From contig NZ_JAMQVC010000005.1 in the NCBI RefSeq assembly GCF_023721415.1, positions 94,178-158,177 on the forward strand: a DNA stretch of 64,000 nucleotides, in the 5' to 3' direction. The stretch's first letter is position 1; the number at the start of each line of letters is the position of its first letter. The notes under the pieces were generated by a model. The model searched no databases. It was not told the DNA's origin and saw only the letters and a program-made list of their open reading frames with translations. The stretch comes from Galbibacter mesophilus. Lineage in GTDB: Bacteria > Bacteroidota > Bacteroidia > Flavobacteriales > Flavobacteriaceae. Positions 7,821 to 16,733 of this stretch are shown in pieces. Position numbers and translations under genes: made by a program.

Positions 7821-8495
7821 TTAAACATAATAGGCAATTACAATTCCTACTAAAATAACAACCAACTTTCTGAGGTTGAATTTATGTCCTTCGGAACTTT
7901 CAAAAAGGATTACGGTGGAAATATGTAAAAAGATACCAATAACCACAGCAGTGATTTCATGATAGTATTTTTGTAGAATGCTAAAGTTTTCAGCTAAAAA
8001 ACTTCCGAAGGGCGTCATTAAAGAAAATAGAATAAGGAATACGGCTACTTTCGTTTTTTCTATTTTGGCGTTAAGAAAAAAGGTACTTAAAATAATAGCA
8101 ATAGGGATTTTATGGATGATAATTCCATAAAGCAAACTATTGTGATTGTGAATGGGGAATCCTTCTAAAATTGAATGGATGCTTAAACTTATAAAAAGCA
8201 ACCACGGAAAAGTTTGCATTTGGCTGTGCAAGTGTACATGGCCATGTTCTGCGCCTTTGGAAAAGAACTCCAAAAATATTTGCAACAAAATCCCGAACAT
8301 TATAAACAAACCCGTTTTTTTGGCGTTTCCGTGCTCGTAAACCTCTGGGAGCATGTTGAAAACCGTAATGGATAATAAAAATGCACCACTAAACGCCAAA
8401 AATAGCTTAAGCGTGTTTTTTTCTCTTACTTTAAAAACAAGCACAAAAACATATCCTAAAAGGACGGCTAGAATGGGAAGGAAGTAATTTAACAT
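7821..8495 (-). CDS. ZIP-family metal transporter
   Basis: A 224-residue polytopic inner-membrane protein with about eight hydrophobic helices. The two ZIP metal-binding helices are visible: HSILEGF (helix IV, His and Glu) and HKIPIAI (helix V). A His-rich loop, EHGHVHLHS, lies between helices III and IV, as in many ZIP proteins. It is likely to import Zn2+ or another divalent cation. It stands alone on the minus strand; the metal and regulation are not visible. Confidence 0.85.
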   Translation of the reverse strand: MLNYFLPILAVLLGYVFVLVFKVREKNTLKLFLAFSGAFLLSITVFNMLPEVYEHGNAKKTGLFIMFGILLQIFLEFFSKGAEHGHVHLHSQMQTFPWLLFISLSIHSILEGFPIHNHNSLLYGIIIHKIPIAIILSTFFLNAKIEKTKVAVFLILFSLMTPFGSFLAENFSILQKYYHEITAVVIGIFLHISTVILFESSEGHKFNLRKLVVILVGIVIAYYV

Positions 8496-8534
8496 ACAAA
8501 GTGCCTTTTTTTGGCCAGTAGCTGAGGGATTATT

Positions 8535-8685
8535 GAATTATACCATTTACTCATCAATATTACTGGAATAAAATGTCTCTTTTTACTTTTAACGTCATCA
8601 TAAAATAAAACCGTAGCTTAAGCTATGCTGTAATTTTCTTCTTCGCTAAAAGAAAAAATATTCCACTTTCTTTTACAGTAATATC
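8535..8685 (-). repeat. Dispersed intergenic repeat, copy B
   Basis: Read on the minus strand, this ~150-bp block aligns along its length with 28272-28421, at roughly 70% identity by eye. The best-matched core is AAGAAGAAAA, then CATAGC, then AGCTACG. Both copies sit in gaps upstream of a plus-strand gene. No protein is encoded. Confidence 0.65.
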
Positions 8686-8719
8686 GATTAATAAATGATA
8701 TCAGGCGGCTAAATTAATG

Positions 8720-8727
8720 TATTTTTG
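8720..8727 (+). promoter_or_regulatory. -7 box for the THUMP methyltransferase gene
   Basis: TATTTTTG fits TAnnTTTG and lies 20 bases before ATG 8748, implying a very short leader. No clear -33 TTG is seen. Confidence 0.5.
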
Positions 8728-8747
8728 CCTTTTAAAATAGCAGTACG

Positions 8748-9917
8748 ATGTCTAATAATTTTAAAATGGTGGCCAAAACCATGTTTGGTTTTGAAGAAAT
8801 CCTAGAAACAGAGCTCAAGAAATTAGGGGCAATTAATGTTGAAAAAGGGGTAAGAAATGTTTCTTTTGAAGGGGACAAAGGGTTTATGTACAAGGCGAAC
8901 CTTTGTTTGCGTACAGCCATTAAAATTTTAAAACCGATACATAGTTTTCGGGTGAGGAGTGAACAGGATTTGTACGACAAAATCTACCAAATGGATTGGG
9001 AGGAGTACATGTCTTACAGCAATACTTTCGCTATAGATGCTACAGTGAATTCTGATAAATTCAATCACTCCTTATTTATTGCTTTAAAGACAAAAGATGC
9101 CATAGCTGATAAGTTTAGAAATGCCCACGGAAAAAGACCCGACGTGGATTTAAAATATCCCGATTTGCGTATCAACGTGCATATTCAGAAGGATATTTGT
9201 AATGTTTCGCTGGACAGTTCTGGTCAATCTTTACACCAGCGTGGTTATAAAACCGCCACAAATATCGCCCCTATTAACGAGGTTTTGGCTGCTGGAATGC
9301 TGCTGCTGAGTGGTTGGGACGGACAAACCGATTTTCTAGACCCCATGTGCGGGAGTGGGACCATACCAATTGAAGCAGCTATGATTGCCTGTAATATCCC
9401 GGCAAATATTAACAGAAGGGAATTTTCTTTTGAAAAATGGAGAGATTATGATGAAGACCTTTTCGATAAGATTGTTGAGAGTAGTCTGAAAAAAACGAGA
9501 GAGTTCCATCATAAAATTTACGGATTTGATAAGGCGCCTTCGGCAGTAAGAAAAGCCATTGATAATGTGAAAAACGCCAATTTAGCGGATTATATTTCCA
9601 TAGAGAATGAAAACTTTTTTGATACTGAAAAGCAAGTGGAAGGAAAGCTTCATATGGTTTTTAACCCGCCTTATGGTGAGCGTTTGCAAATAGATATGGA
9701 GGCTTTTTATGCTGAAATTGGAGACACCTTAAAGCAAAATTATCCCAATACCGATGCTTGGTTTATCACTTCGAATATGGAAGCTATAAAAAATGTAGGA
9801 TTGCGTCCTTCCAGAAGAATTAAATTATTCAATGGAAAACTGGAAAGTAAACTGCTGAAATACGAAATCTACGAAGGAAGTAAAAAAGCTAAATTCAATA
9901 ATCCTAAAAGCAAATAA
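8748..9917 (+). CDS. THUMP-domain class I SAM-dependent RNA methyltransferase (RlmL/TrmN-like)
   Basis: A 389-residue enzyme expected to methylate guanine N2 in 23S rRNA or tRNA. It has an N-terminal ferredoxin-like plus THUMP region (about 1-160), then the methyltransferase domain with SAM motif DPMCGSGTIPIEAAM (near 200) and catalytic NPPYGERL (near 305). It matches the N-terminal half of RlmL (m2G2445) but lacks the RlmK half of the gammaproteobacterial fusion, which is normal in Bacteroidota. A small membrane-protein gene follows after 3 bp. The exact target base is inferred. Confidence 0.88.
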   Translation: MSNNFKMVAKTMFGFEEILETELKKLGAINVEKGVRNVSFEGDKGFMYKANLCLRTAIKILKPIHSFRVRSEQDLYDKIYQMDWEEYMSYSNTFAIDATVNSDKFNHSLFIALKTKDAIADKFRNAHGKRPDVDLKYPDLRINVHIQKDICNVSLDSSGQSLHQRGYKTATNIAPINEVLAAGMLLLSGWDGQTDFLDPMCGSGTIPIEAAMIACNIPANINRREFSFEKWRDYDEDLFDKIVESSLKKTREFHHKIYGFDKAPSAVRKAIDNVKNANLADYISIENENFFDTEKQVEGKLHMVFNPPYGERLQIDMEAFYAEIGDTLKQNYPNTDAWFITSNMEAIKNVGLRPSRRIKLFNGKLESKLLKYEIYEGSKKAKFNNPKSK

Positions 9918-9920
9918 GCT

Positions 9921-10157
9921 ATGTCACCAAAAACAAAAGCATTTCTTTATAACTTATTGGGTTTTGTTGGGATATTTCTCCTTCTTAGGTTCGCGCTCCT
10001 GTATTTGTTCCCAACTTTGAGTCACTTGTTGCTGGTACTAATCGCGGCATTTGCCAGTAGTGTATTGGCACCGAAATTTGCTGTAGTGAAAGAAGGTTCT
10101 AAAGAGCAAATTAAAATGAAATGGATATTTTTTAAAGGATTTAAAGACGTAAACTGA
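9921..10157 (+). CDS. Small membrane protein, hypothetical
   Basis: A 78-residue protein starting 3 bp after the methyltransferase stop, so probably translated from the same mRNA. It has two hydrophobic helices (FLYNLLGFVGIFLLLRFALLY and LLLVLIAAFASSVLAPKFAV, the latter close to the first) and a basic C-terminus. I do not recognise a family. Tight coupling and a normal start support it as a real gene. Confidence 0.6.
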   Translation: MSPKTKAFLYNLLGFVGIFLLLRFALLYLFPTLSHLLLVLIAAFASSVLAPKFAVVKEGSKEQIKMKWIFFKGFKDVN

Positions 10158-10170
10158 TTATTGATTAATC

Positions 10171-10971
10171 TTAGCTTTCTTCCTCAGGCTTTTCTTCTTT
10201 CTTCTTTTTGGGTTTGTTGCTTTTAAAAATAGGGATGAGATAAGAAATGGTATAGTTGTAGCCAACTCCAAAATTACTGCCATCCGTCACTTTGTTGAAT
10301 CCTGGAATGTAAAGGTTTGGAAATTGGTTGGCTTGTGTATCGTTTATTAAATAATTAAGCCGAACGCTTCCGCTCATAAAGACATTGCGGAGGATTTCTA
10401 CTTTTATCCCCAAAACGATTTCTGTCCATTGCGCACTGAGTCCGCTGTATTCTCCTAAATTATCTTCTCCAAAAATGCCAGAGCCTGCTTCGTTCCAGAA
10501 TTGGTTTGGAGTGTAAACTTGGTATTCATTTAAAGTCTGACTAAAAGTGCTCAATCCAAAACGAATCCCAAGATTGATAATGTTTTCCATTCCGTACCAA
10601 TTTTCATAGGTGTTCCAATCGAAACCGAGTTTTAGGTAACTTCCATTGGTGGTAAAATTGAAATTGTCTTCTTGGGTGGTCTTTTCTTCATTACCCAATT
10701 CCGCAGCAACATAAAAATTATGGGAAACCCTAAAATCCCCTACCAATTCCAATCCTCGGTAGTCTTCATCTAAAATAGAACGTAAGGGCTTGCTTAGGTC
10801 AATACCCACCCGTAAACCATACCGTTGTTTAAAAGTGGTGCTATCTGCTTTAATTTTGGTTACAGAAACGGTATCTATGGCGCTACTATCTACCACTATG
10901 GTTTCCTTTTCCTGGGAAAAAGAATTTAGGGAGATAAAAAGAAATATACCACTAATGAAATATTTTAACAT
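10171..10971 (-). CDS. DUF6048 family outer-membrane-type protein
   Basis: A 266-residue exported protein with a Sec signal peptide (about 1-19, ending NSFSQ). The beta-rich body begins GLRVGIDLSKPLRS and has many alternating aromatic/glycine strands, suggesting an outer-membrane beta-barrel. The tail is highly charged (KPKKKKEEKPEEES). It overlaps the upstream DUF6452 gene by 20 bp and follows rlmD. This trio is conserved in Flavobacteriaceae. The family function is unknown; the DUF number is from memory. Confidence 0.75.
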   Translation of the reverse strand: MLKYFISGIFLFISLNSFSQEKETIVVDSSAIDTVSVTKIKADSTTFKQRYGLRVGIDLSKPLRSILDEDYRGLELVGDFRVSHNFYVAAELGNEEKTTQEDNFNFTTNGSYLKLGFDWNTYENWYGMENIINLGIRFGLSTFSQTLNEYQVYTPNQFWNEAGSGIFGEDNLGEYSGLSAQWTEIVLGIKVEILRNVFMSGSVRLNYLINDTQANQFPNLYIPGFNKVTDGSNFGVGYNYTISYLIPIFKSNKPKKKKEEKPEEES

Positions 10972-11515
10972 GGATAGTGTCTTGGATTTCTAAATTAGTT
11001 TCTTGGTCGAAAATGGCGGTAATCCATTCCCCAGGATTCTGAATGGTATCGTTTGTATAATCTGGATTGAGCGTAGTAACCAATTCAAAGAAATTAATTC
11101 CGTAACCACAGCCTCTGGAAACAAAACGCTCCTGGCGGGCGTAAGAAAATTGTAAAGTATCTATATTTCCAATTTCGTTTCCCTCTTCATTATCTCTGGA
11201 ATTATTGATAATAAAAAACGTGCTTACATTTTCGGATGTTTTCAAAGGGAGGTCTACAGCCACGCGATTAGTTCTATCTGGGAAAGTGTTTAAGGTGTCC
11301 ACGATGGTATAACTTCCATCTTCTTCTCTATTTACGCCGAAAACCCTCAATTTTGGAACTGCTTTTGGGGTATCCTGATTATTAAAGTTGAAAAAACCTA
11401 CCTTTAAAAGGGGAGTTGTTAAGGTTTCGGGTGGACAAATATCATCTTTTTCGCAAGCGGAAAAAATGGCGCCACCGATGGCTGCTACAAAAAGTATGAT
11501 TAAAAGTTTTTTCAT
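10952..11515 (-). CDS. DUF6452 family lipoprotein
   Basis: A 187-residue protein with a lipoprotein signal (lipobox ending IFSAC, Cys at about 20) and a short Asp/Glu segment after the cysteine. The body is predicted beta-rich and contains two further cysteines (ICPPE, SRGCGYG). It sits 30 bp downstream of rlmD and its 3' end overlaps the DUF6048 gene, implying one transcript. It probably works with the DUF6048 barrel at the outer membrane; that is inference from the pairing. Confidence 0.75.
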   Translation of the reverse strand: MKKLLIILFVAAIGGAIFSACEKDDICPPETLTTPLLKVGFFNFNNQDTPKAVPKLRVFGVNREEDGSYTIVDTLNTFPDRTNRVAVDLPLKTSENVSTFFIINNSRDNEEGNEIGNIDTLQFSYARQERFVSRGCGYGINFFELVTTLNPDYTNDTIQNPGEWITAIFDQETNLEIQDTIHVKIFH

Positions 11516-11545
11516 TATACAATTAATTCTTCTTCGGAATTAAAT

Positions 11546-12955
11546 TTATCTTTTTTCTAAAAGTACAACATTTTCCACATGATGTGTTTGCGGGAACATA
11601 TCTACAGGCTGTACTTTGGTTACCTTGTACATGTCGTCCATCAGTAATAAATCCCTAGCTTGGGTAGCGCTGTTACAACTTACATACACTACTTTTTTAG
11701 GAGCAATATTTAATATTTGCTGAACCACATCTTTATGCATGCCGTCACGAGGCGGATCGGTAATAATAATATCCGGTTGGCCGTTTTCTGCAATAAACTG
11801 TTCATTAAACACCTCTTTCATATCCCCTGCGTAGAAACTAACGTTGTCGATACCGTTTAATTGTGCATTCGCTTTTGCATCTTCAATAGCCTCGGGAACT
11901 GCTTCTACACCAACTACTTTTTTGGCATTCTTAGCCACAAATTGAGCAATGGTTCCTGTTCCTGTGTATAAATCGTACACCAATTCATCACCGGTAAGCC
12001 CAGCAAAATCTCTAGTTATTTTATAAAGTTCGTACGCTTGTGCAGAATTGGTTTGGTAAAACGATTTGGCATTTATTTTAAATCGCAAACCTTCCATTTC
12101 TTCAAAAATATGGTCTCTTCCAGCAAAACAAACTACTTCTTGATCGTAAATGGTATCGTTCGGTTTCTGGTTGACCACAAATTGCAATGAAGTGATTTCA
12201 GGGAATTTTTCCTGAAGAAAATTTAGTACAAGTTCCCTTTCTTCAACGTTATCATCATAAAACTGAATAAGCACCATAATTTCCCCAGTAGAGGAGGTGC
12301 GAATCATCATCGTGCGAAGGAGTCCGTTCTGGTTTCTAGGGTCGAAAAAGGCAAGATTGTTTTCAATAGCAAAATTCCTAACCGCTAAACGAATAGCATT
12401 TGAAGGGTCTTCTTGAAGATGACATTTTTTAATATCCAAGATTTTATCCCACATACCAGGAATGTGAAATCCTAATGCGTTTTTGTTATCAATATCATCG
12501 TCACTTTCAATTTCCTTTTGCGTGAGCCATCGACTATTGGAAAAAGAAAATTCCATTTTATTTCGGTAAAAATAGATTTCTTCTGAACCTAAAATAGGAG
12601 TGAATTCGGGCAAGTCAATTTTCCCGATGCGCTTTAGATTATTTTCAACCTCTTTTTGCTTGTAGAAAAGTTGATGCTCATAGCCCATATTTTGCCATTT
12701 GCATCCCCCACAAACTCCAAAATGCTGACATTCGGGTGTCGTTCGCTTTTCCGATTCTACATGGAAATTGGCTATTTTACCTTCAAAATATGCTTTTCTT
12801 TTTTTAAATGTTTGCACATCCACAACATCCCCAGGGACAGCATACGGTAGAAAGATAACACGCCCATCTGGAGCTTTGGCAACGCCTTTCCCCTTTGCGC
12901 CCGCATCGATAACTTCTACCTTTTCAAAAAATTGTTTTCTATTCTTTCTCGACAT
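11546..12955 (-). CDS. rlmD: 23S rRNA (uracil-5-)-methyltransferase, RlmD/RumA type
   Basis: A 469-residue SAM-dependent m5U methyltransferase. An N-terminal TRAM domain (about 8-65) is followed by an Fe-S cysteine cluster (CQHFGVCGGC and a later KKCHLQ). The catalytic domain carries YDLYTGTGTIAQFVA (SAM binding), DPPRDGM and the nucleophile Cys in VYVSCNSATQARDL. Length and motif order match RlmD; Bacteroidota relatives can modify one or both of U747/U1939, so the exact uridine is inferred. It leads an apparent operon with the DUF6452 and DUF6048 genes. Confidence 0.9.
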   Translation of the reverse strand: MSRKNRKQFFEKVEVIDAGAKGKGVAKAPDGRVIFLPYAVPGDVVDVQTFKKRKAYFEGKIANFHVESEKRTTPECQHFGVCGGCKWQNMGYEHQLFYKQKEVENNLKRIGKIDLPEFTPILGSEEIYFYRNKMEFSFSNSRWLTQKEIESDDDIDNKNALGFHIPGMWDKILDIKKCHLQEDPSNAIRLAVRNFAIENNLAFFDPRNQNGLLRTMMIRTSSTGEIMVLIQFYDDNVEERELVLNFLQEKFPEITSLQFVVNQKPNDTIYDQEVVCFAGRDHIFEEMEGLRFKINAKSFYQTNSAQAYELYKITRDFAGLTGDELVYDLYTGTGTIAQFVAKNAKKVVGVEAVPEAIEDAKANAQLNGIDNVSFYAGDMKEVFNEQFIAENGQPDIIITDPPRDGMHKDVVQQILNIAPKKVVYVSCNSATQARDLLLMDDMYKVTKVQPVDMFPQTHHVENVVLLEKR

Positions 12956-13051
12956 GCGGCAAAAATAGGAGTTTTTTAGCAGGAAAATCTCTCATCATAC
13001 GTTTTTTATCCAAGGAGATGCAATCAAATTCAGAAAGTAAGAATCCGAAGA

Positions 13052-14314
13052 TTAATAATTATCACGTATCCATTCTAAAATGGGTGTCATATGTTTTTTA
13101 ACTTCGGTACTGCCACCGCGGTAATGGTTGTTCATAAAACTGAAAATTAGAATTTCCCCAGATTTGGTCTCCAAATAGCCGCTTAAACAATAATTGTTGC
13201 TAAGCGTGCCTGTTTTTGCGTGCACATAGGGTTTCGGATTTCCTTTAAAATAATTCTTCAAAGTTCCTGTTTCGCCACCCGTAGGAAAAAAATCGAAAAG
13301 TTTTTCCGTAGGAATCTCCTCGTAAAGTTTATGTAAAGTAAACACCATGGATTGCGGTGTAAACAGGTTGTATCTTGATAGCCCCGAGCCATCTACCCAT
13401 CTTGGGTTTTGCGTAATTCCGGCAAGCTCGTTTTTTAAAATATATTCGCGGGCCTTCCCACTACTCAAAGTGTCGCTAAGCATGGAAGACGATAAAACTA
13501 ACAGTTGTTCAGCAATAAAATTATCACTTACATGCATCATTCTTTTATAAACCGAATCGGCCTTTATGCCATAAATAATTTGCTTTTCTCCCGAAGGAAA
13601 AGAGTCGGTTAGCTGAATTTTTTTATTCAAAAGGTTTTCCAGGATGCCTTTAACGGTGTTGCCGTTGGTTAAAAAAGGAACTTCTATGGTGTCGTTTTTA
13701 GAAAGACTCGCATAAAACTGATTTTTATGAAGGGCTCTTCTGTGTTTATAATGAATAGGAGCAACGCTGTCTTTAAAGTATTTGGGAGCCGTGTAAATCG
13801 AATCGCTTTTAGCAATTGTCAGGACATTTCCATAGATAGGCAGCGGACTCCTTTCGGGGGCATAGTAAGTATCGAAATCGCCCCAAGACCAGCCGGGTCC
13901 TTGAGGATCGTCTTCAAAATTATTATACACCAAATGGATATTCTCTTGATTTTTAAGAAAGTTCACCAAGGTACTGTCCTTTAAATAGGAATGTAGAGAA
14001 GCTGGATTTCCAAGACCCTTAATGTAAACCCCGTTATCATTAGTTGTATAAGCTAAAACGGGTAAATTTTCAGGTAAAAGGGTGTGGGCGGTATACAGTG
14101 TAAAAATTTTAGTGTTACTGGCAGGGGTAAAATATTTTTCTCCATTATAGTTTAATACAGTATCTCCCGTTTTAGGATTGTAAACAAAAAAGCCGGTAAA
14201 TTGATTTTTGAAGAAGTCAGTTTCTAACTCTTTGCCAACTGTTTTTGTTATTTTTTTATGCGGAGCACATGCAAGAAATGTAGCGCTAATAAGCGCCAAT
14301 AAAAGTATTCTCAT
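13052..14314 (-). CDS. dacB: D-alanyl-D-alanine carboxypeptidase/endopeptidase (PBP4, DacB-like) lipoprotein
   Basis: A 420-residue peptidase S13 protein that trims or hydrolyses peptidoglycan cross-links in the periplasm. The lipoprotein signal ends at Cys16 (ATFLAC). The active-site SxxK is Ser66-Asn-Thr-Lys69. The second motif appears as Ser-Asp-Asn in MHVSDNFIAEQ and the third as HAKTGTLSNN. The insertion between SxxK and SxN typical of PBP4 is present. It is monocistronic. The lipid anchor differs from the soluble E. coli DacB but is common in Bacteroidota. Confidence 0.9.
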   Translation of the reverse strand: MRILLLALISATFLACAPHKKITKTVGKELETDFFKNQFTGFFVYNPKTGDTVLNYNGEKYFTPASNTKIFTLYTAHTLLPENLPVLAYTTNDNGVYIKGLGNPASLHSYLKDSTLVNFLKNQENIHLVYNNFEDDPQGPGWSWGDFDTYYAPERSPLPIYGNVLTIAKSDSIYTAPKYFKDSVAPIHYKHRRALHKNQFYASLSKNDTIEVPFLTNGNTVKGILENLLNKKIQLTDSFPSGEKQIIYGIKADSVYKRMMHVSDNFIAEQLLVLSSSMLSDTLSSGKAREYILKNELAGITQNPRWVDGSGLSRYNLFTPQSMVFTLHKLYEEIPTEKLFDFFPTGGETGTLKNYFKGNPKPYVHAKTGTLSNNYCLSGYLETKSGEILIFSFMNNHYRGGSTEVKKHMTPILEWIRDNY

Positions 14315-14435
14315 AAGGGGAAAATTTAAAATCGGAAATTAATAAAAAAACTGGTTTTTACTTGCGTTTTTCTATCCTAAGTTTGAAAAATCATGCATTT
14401 TATCGATAAAAAAGCACGTATGTTAAATGTTTTTA

Positions 14436-14443
14436 TATATTTG
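14436..14443 (+). promoter_or_regulatory. -7 box for the DUF805 gene
   Basis: TATATTTG, an exact TAnnTTTG match, lies 25 bases before ATG 14469. It falls inside the longer open frame that begins at 14427, which argues against that earlier start. Confidence 0.55.
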
Positions 14444-14468
14444 GAAGAACCTAAAATCTTACTTTACA

Positions 14469-14837
14469 ATGTTTAAATCCCCTTTTTCCTTTGACGGAAG
14501 GATTCGCAGAACCGAATATGGTTTAAGTATTCTCATTTATTTTATTGGCTACTTTTTAGTCTTTATGTTAACCGCTTTATTTACTGGATTTATGGAATTG
14601 GATGCTACCGGAGCAACCTTGTTGTTTTGGGTTTTCTTGGTGCCTATTCTCTATTTTAATATTGCACAAAGTGCCAAGCGTTGTCACGATCTTGGAAATA
14701 GCGGGTGGTACCAACTTATCCCTTTTTACATTTTTTGGCTTTTGTTTGCTGAAGGACAGTCGGGAGCAAATGAGTACGGACAAAACCCTAAAGAAATTAA
14801 TCGCTTTGAAGAAATTTCTGAAATAGGAAAGGCATAA
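14469..14837 (+). CDS. DUF805 family membrane protein
   Basis: A 122-residue inner-membrane protein. The N-terminal FSFDGRIRRTEYGLS and the later AKRCHDLGNSGWYQLIPF are diagnostic of DUF805. There are three hydrophobic helices. Family function is unknown. The ATG at 14469 is chosen because it begins the conserved domain and because a promoter box lies just upstream, within the longer frame. Confidence 0.85.
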   Translation: MFKSPFSFDGRIRRTEYGLSILIYFIGYFLVFMLTALFTGFMELDATGATLLFWVFLVPILYFNIAQSAKRCHDLGNSGWYQLIPFYIFWLLFAEGQSGANEYGQNPKEINRFEEISEIGKA

Positions 14838-14854
14838 TAATTTAACAGATGAAA

Positions 14855-14889
14855 ATTGATTTTAACGATACCGCAACAATTTTATATTT
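14855..14889 (+). promoter_or_regulatory. Promoter of the 64-residue conserved gene
   Basis: TTG at 14855-14857 and TATATTTG at 14882-14889 with a 24-base spacer, slightly longer than usual. The predicted leader is about 40 bases. Confidence 0.5.
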
Positions 14890-14935
14890 GTAGTTACGTT
14901 ACTTTTATAACAACCAATTATTAAACCTTAATACA

Positions 14936-15130
14936 ATGGCTAGAGCTATGTTTGAGTACACCAAAACGGTGTTACAAAAGGTAAGTTTCGACCCAATCCT
15001 TTTTTGTAAAGAGCTTGAAAAAGCGGCAAAAAGATTGCTTCCTTACGAATTGGATGAATTAAAAATTTGGCTTAATTTATACATTCAGGGGAAACCGGAA
15101 CTTTCCAAAAGTTTAATTTATTTTAAATAA
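14936..15130 (+). CDS. Small conserved protein next to oxyR, hypothetical
   Basis: A 64-residue soluble protein, MARAMFEYTKTVLQKVSFDP onward, predicted all-helical. I recall near-identical small proteins beside oxyR in other Flavobacteriaceae, but no function is known to me. It has its own promoter and a strong terminator that overlaps the stop codon of the convergent oxyR gene, so it is clearly expressed as a unit. A link to oxidative stress is only suggested by position. Confidence 0.7.
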   Translation: MARAMFEYTKTVLQKVSFDPILFCKELEKAAKRLLPYELDELKIWLNLYIQGKPELSKSLIYFK

Positions 15131-15143
15131 TCACATATTCAAT

Positions 15144-15171
15144 TAGCCGTTTTTTAACGGCTATTTTTTTT
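15144..15171 (+). terminator. Terminator between the 64-residue gene and oxyR
   Basis: TAGCCGTT (15144-15151) pairs perfectly with AACGGCTA (15156-15163) and is followed by eight T. The 3' arm contains the oxyR stop codon (complement of 15161-15163), so the two convergent genes share it. Confidence 0.85.
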
Positions 15172-16102
15172 GAATCGGACTTACAATTTTTACATTCTGA
15201 AAAGCAATTGCTCCTCTTACCACTGCAGAAATAATATCTTTTAAGGCATCGGTAATATGCATTTTAAGTTCGCTTTTATGGAAAATTAGGCTCACCTCTC
15301 TCGCGGGTGCCGGTTCCACAAAATAGCGCAGATGCTTTTGTTGGTTTGTGCTAACATCTAGGGTGTGTAGATATGGAAGGAGTGTCATCCCTAAGCCTTC
15401 ATCAGCTAGCTTCATCATGGTTTCAAAACTTCCGCTTTCTAAATGAAAATGATCATCTTTAAATCCTTTTTTTGCTTTACAAAGGTTAATTACCCCATCC
15501 CGGAAGCAATGGCCGTCTTCCAAAAGTAAAATATCATCTATATCTAAGTCGGTAATATTCACCTTTTTTAAAGAGCTTAAACGATGACTTTCTGGAATGT
15601 AAGCTACGAAGGGCTCGTAATACAACGGTCTTTCAATAATATTTTCATTTTCTAAAGGAGTTGCAGCAATAGCAGCATCTAAATGACCGTCCTCCAATTT
15701 TTCTATAAGCGTTTCGGTATTCTGTTCCTCTATTTTTAAATTGACTTTGGGATATTTTTTTACAAAGTTTTTTAAGAATAATGGTAACAGTGTTGGCATA
15801 ATTGTAGGGATTATACCGAGCCTGTACTCACCGCCGATATATCCTTTTTCTTGGTCTACAATATCTTGTATTCGGTACGATTCGTTTACAATATTACGTG
15901 CCTGTTCTACTATTTTTTCTCCAACCGCAGTTAATTGAATGGGTTTTTTGCTTCGGTCGAAGATTAATACATCCAATTCATCTTCCAACTTTTGTATTTG
16001 CATGCTAAGAGTTGGTTGTGTAACAAAGCTTTTTTCGGCCGCATGAGTAAAATTCTGAAATTCTGCTACGGCAAGTACGTATTGCAGTTGAGTAATGGTC
16101 AT
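15161..16102 (-). CDS. oxyR: OxyR, LysR-family peroxide sensor
   Basis: A 313-residue LysR-type regulator. The winged HTH is at residues 1-60 (TITQLQYVLAVAEFQNFTHA), followed by a substrate-binding-like domain. The two redox cysteines fall at Cys199 and Cys208 in LEDGHCFRDGVINLC, exactly the E. coli OxyR numbering, so H2O2-driven disulfide switching is expected. An open frame runs 66 bp further upstream, but a promoter box lies in it, so ATG 16102 is the start. Targets are not in view. Confidence 0.93.
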   Translation of the reverse strand: MTITQLQYVLAVAEFQNFTHAAEKSFVTQPTLSMQIQKLEDELDVLIFDRSKKPIQLTAVGEKIVEQARNIVNESYRIQDIVDQEKGYIGGEYRLGIIPTIMPTLLPLFLKNFVKKYPKVNLKIEEQNTETLIEKLEDGHLDAAIAATPLENENIIERPLYYEPFVAYIPESHRLSSLKKVNITDLDIDDILLLEDGHCFRDGVINLCKAKKGFKDDHFHLESGSFETMMKLADEGLGMTLLPYLHTLDVSTNQQKHLRYFVEPAPAREVSLIFHKSELKMHITDALKDIISAVVRGAIAFQNVKIVSPIQKK

Positions 16103-16120
16103 TCGTCTATTATTTGAAAG

Positions 16121-16128
16121 CAAAGGTA
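16121..16128 (-). promoter_or_regulatory. -7 box for oxyR
   Basis: On the minus strand the sequence reads TACCTTTG (TAnnTTTG), 18 bases upstream of the oxyR ATG. It excludes the longer upstream start. Confidence 0.5.
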
Positions 16129-16189
16129 TAAAACTATTAGATAATTTTATAGTATCCTTTGCTTTCAATATTCTTTTCCAATAGTTGTT

Positions 16190-16621
16190 TTAGAAACGTA
16201 AGGTCATTTCCATGTCCGTATTTTCAACTTCAAACTTGGCATCCGAGAATTGCGGAGGTCCAAAAGTCATATCGTTGTTAGACATTCCGTAGTCTTCTTT
16301 GGGCATCCCGCTAGCTTCAAAATACATTCTTTTATTGTCGTTTTCGTCGTGTAAAGCTAAAATAGCATAGGTTCCCGATGGAACGTCAGTAAAAGTCATT
16401 GTTACCTTGCCGTCTTTTATCTCACTTTGTAAGTTTTTAATGCCTTTTCCTTTCATAAAAGTATCTTCGGTGTGTAAAGAAAGTAAAACCATGCCGTTAC
16501 TGTTGGTGATATTGTCAATGGTTACTTCAATAGAAACTCCTTGTTTTTCAGCATCCTTTTCCTGAGCCAGGCCAAATGAGACGCTCAAGATAGCGACGGT
16601 AATAATTAACATGTTTTTCAT
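16190..16621 (-). CDS. DUF2141 family exported protein
   Basis: A 143-residue protein with a signal peptide (about 1-19, ending FGLAQ). The body is a beta-sandwich-like DUF2141 domain (VTIDNITNSNGMVLLSLHTE, then VPSGTYAILALHDENDNKRM). Members are secreted proteins of unknown function common in marine Bacteroidota and Proteobacteria. It lies 87 bp upstream of the oxyR start on the same strand, so read-through into oxyR is possible. Confidence 0.85.
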   Translation of the reverse strand: MKNMLIITVAILSVSFGLAQEKDAEKQGVSIEVTIDNITNSNGMVLLSLHTEDTFMKGKGIKNLQSEIKDGKVTMTFTDVPSGTYAILALHDENDNKRMYFEASGMPKEDYGMSNNDMTFGPPQFSDAKFEVENTDMEMTLRF

Positions 16622-16733
16622 AACTGATTGTTTTTAAAGGTTATGGTGTAAAGTACCTCTATATATCAGGGAAAAACCAGAATTACTTACCGAATTGTAC
16701 TATTTGATGGATGAGTTGAAGTTTTACCGATTA

